64,000 nucleotides of DNA from Gammaproteobacteria bacterium (lineage in GTDB: Bacteria; Pseudomonadota; Gammaproteobacteria; Thiohalomonadales; Thiohalomonadaceae). Under the pieces are notes generated by a model. It was not told the origin of the DNA. It was given only the letters and a program-made list of their open reading frames with translations, and ran no database searches. Where the stretch lies: the NCBI GenBank assembly GCA_023228645.1, contig JALOAT010000001.1:124001-188000 (forward strand), read 5' to 3'. Positions 62,551 to 64,000 of this stretch are shown here, piece after piece; position 1 is the stretch's first letter, and each line of letters starts with the position of its first letter. The position numbers and the translations under genes are program-made.

Positions 62551-64000
62551 AATCCTTTAGAATCACTACAAGTAGTCATGGTTTTAAAGTAGATGGTATT
62601 TGTGACTCTAGAGCTACTGAAGCGATTCATGAATTTTTAAGAAGTTTGCTGCAATATGGTCTTATCAAAGTGGGAAGGCATTTCGTTAGAAAGCCAGTTA
62701 AGACCTTTGCAGCAAGTAATGCTTCTAGAAATTATTATCGATTCCACATCAATGACTTAAAAGCTTTCTTAAGTCATATGGCTGAATATGGTTTCAAAGA
62801 AAATAACTATACCATCATTAATACTCCACTTTATGAACCTAGGTATGTAGAACTCCCACTTAAACCCAAATGGAAAGCTAGGGAAAACCAAATCACAGCA
62901 ATTGATTATGTTGCTGATGAAACAAATGGACCTGCATGTAAACTCATCCCAGCTCAACCAGGGTTTGGGAAAGGTTTAATTTCCATGATGGGTATTTCTG
63001 CTGTAGGTGTCTTTGCTATTTATCTTCTACGTCCGATGTATATGGATAAATGGAGAGAAGAGTTAGAAGATACTTATGACATCGACCCTTCTGAAATCAT
63101 TACCATTCAAGGCAATGGTGAACTAAAGAAGATGTTAGACCAGCAGAAAAAGAAAGAGTTTTTTGGTAAAGTTGTTGTCATTAGTAATAAGACTTACCAA
63201 GCTTGGTTAAGTAAGTACGAAAAGTTAGGTCATAAGAAATTCTTAAAGCTCTACCCATGCACACCAGAGAATTTCTTTGAGTTTATGAAAGCAGGTTTTC
63301 GATTAATTGATGAAGGTCATCAAGACTTCCATCTAAATTGTAAAATCGACTATTATACAAACGTACCTAACTCTATTACTCTTACTGCTACACTAATTAC
63401 AAAAGACCCTTTTCTTAGGAAAAGGATGGATGTGCATTATCCTAAAGATAGGCAATGTAAAGTAGAGCAGATTAATAAGTACATTGATTCATCTGCTTAC
63501 TTCTACCAATTCAAACATCCTGAAAAAATAAGGACAACGGAATTTGGTAGTCCCAACTATTCTCACCTAGCTTTTGAGGCTTCTATCTTACAAAAACCTC
63601 AGATTAGAGATAATTACTTCGAAATGATTAAACTCTTAGTCGATGTAGATTTCTTTAAGATCAAAGAAGAAGGGGAGAAGTTTGTCGTCTTTTGTTCTAA
63701 GATTGACTTTAGTAGAGAGTTATGTGCTTATTTACGGAAAGTCTACCCAAGTGTAGATATTAGAACTTATGTTGAAGATGATCCTTACGAGAATCTAATT
63801 GACCCTGTAGGACGTGTGACGACTTATGGTTCAGCAGGTACAGCGCAAGACATCCCAATGTTAAGAACTAATATTAATACCATTGCAATGGATTCATTAG
63901 CGGGTAATATCCAAATCTTAGGTAGAACTCGTGTAATGAAAAGTGGTAATACGCCACGGTATGTTTATCTCGTAGCTGAAAACATTGATAAGCATATTAC
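62547..64000 (+). CDS. Superfamily 2 helicase (3' partial; phiKZ gp75 type)
   Basis: Open from ATG 62547, which overlaps the preceding TGA (ATGA), to the end of the window; at least 484 residues. After an N-terminal region of about 110 residues come motif I-like PAQPGFGKGLIS (about 132-143), motif II LIDEGHQDF (DExH type, about 253-261), motif III-like LTATLITKD and motif VI-like QILGRTRVM (about 456-464). An ATP-dependent DNA or RNA helicase of the UvsW/RAD25-like group, probably for branch migration or transcription-coupled remodelling. Motif I has GFGKG where GxGKT/S is usual. Confidence 0.85.
   Translation, partial: MKSFRITTSSHGFKVDGICDSRATEAIHEFLRSLLQYGLIKVGRHFVRKPVKTFAASNASRNYYRFHINDLKAFLSHMAEYGFKENNYTIINTPLYEPRYVELPLKPKWKARENQITAIDYVADETNGPACKLIPAQPGFGKGLISMMGISAVGVFAIYLLRPMYMDKWREELEDTYDIDPSEIITIQGNGELKKMLDQQKKKEFFGKVVVISNKTYQAWLSKYEKLGHKKFLKLYPCTPENFFEFMKAGFRLIDEGHQDFHLNCKIDYYTNVPNSITLTATLITKDPFLRKRMDVHYPKDRQCKVEQINKYIDSSAYFYQFKHPEKIRTTEFGSPNYSHLAFEASILQKPQIRDNYFEMIKLLVDVDFFKIKEEGEKFVVFCSKIDFSRELCAYLRKVYPSVDIRTYVEDDPYENLIDPVGRVTTYGSAGTAQDIPMLRTNINTIAMDSLAGNIQILGRTRVMKSGNTPRYVYLVAENIDKHI

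Noticed and set aside
1..64000. Integrase, attachment sites or insertion sequences
   Set aside because: No recombinase or transposase motifs and no terminal repeats were seen; the phage looks strictly lytic in this window.

Overview
This window is a stretch of an AT-rich, nucleus-forming jumbo myophage related to Pseudomonas phage phiKZ (the Chimalliviridae type). Family assignments come from motifs and gene order read by eye; no database search was run. The diagnostic set is: contractile tail sheath and tube, a large terminase with intact ATPase and nuclease motifs, a PhuZ-type tubulin, a 635-residue protein in the position of chimallin (phiKZ gp54), and split multisubunit RNA polymerase (RNAP) genes corresponding to the non-virion RNAP (nvRNAP; phiKZ gp55, gp68, gp71-73, gp74). 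The order TerL - structural genes - sheath - tube, then PhuZ, DNA polymerase, chimallin, beta-prime N half, gp68, two genes, beta C half with an intron, beta-prime C half, helicase matches the phiKZ map. The host cannot be named from the sequence.

Layout. 1-4.8 kb: end of an unidentified gene, a small membrane protein, five small unknown genes, an AAA+ ATPase and two small genes. 4.8-21.8 kb: virion morphogenesis (tube, sheath, three probable baseplate/tail proteins, a LamG-like protein broken at a poly-C tract, TerL, and several probable structural or assembly genes). 21.8-27.5 kb: PhuZ followed by a tightly packed row of small, mostly helical unknown proteins. 27.7-30.2 kb: a second LamG-like protein, a damaged small gene and about 900 nt of noncoding DNA with strong RNA-structure potential. 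30.3-40.6 kb: the C-terminal half of a family B DNA polymerase, a 2172-residue repeat-built tail fibre or adhesin, and two unknown genes. 40.9-45.3 kb: probable chimallin with a structured 5' leader, then the nvRNAP beta-prime N gene interrupted by two tandem group I introns. 45.3-51 kb: small unknown genes, an SbcD/Mre11-like nuclease and a probable single-stranded-DNA-binding protein. 51-64 kb: the rest of nvRNAP (gp68-like, beta C half with a group I intron carrying an HNH endonuclease, beta-prime C half) and the start of a superfamily 2 helicase.

How the parts fit. PhuZ would position and feed the chimallin-bounded phage nucleus, inside which the polymerase, SSB-like protein, SbcD-like nuclease and helicase act and where nvRNAP transcribes late genes. 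The structural genes then build the particle and TerL fills it. Transcription units are separated by very regular terminator hairpins, and several start at a recurring ACATATCACTA-like box.

The most unusual observation is in the beta-prime gene. The two introns split the catalytic NADFDGD motif, and the best reading leaves a single codon (GAT, the first catalytic Asp) as a three-nucleotide exon between them.
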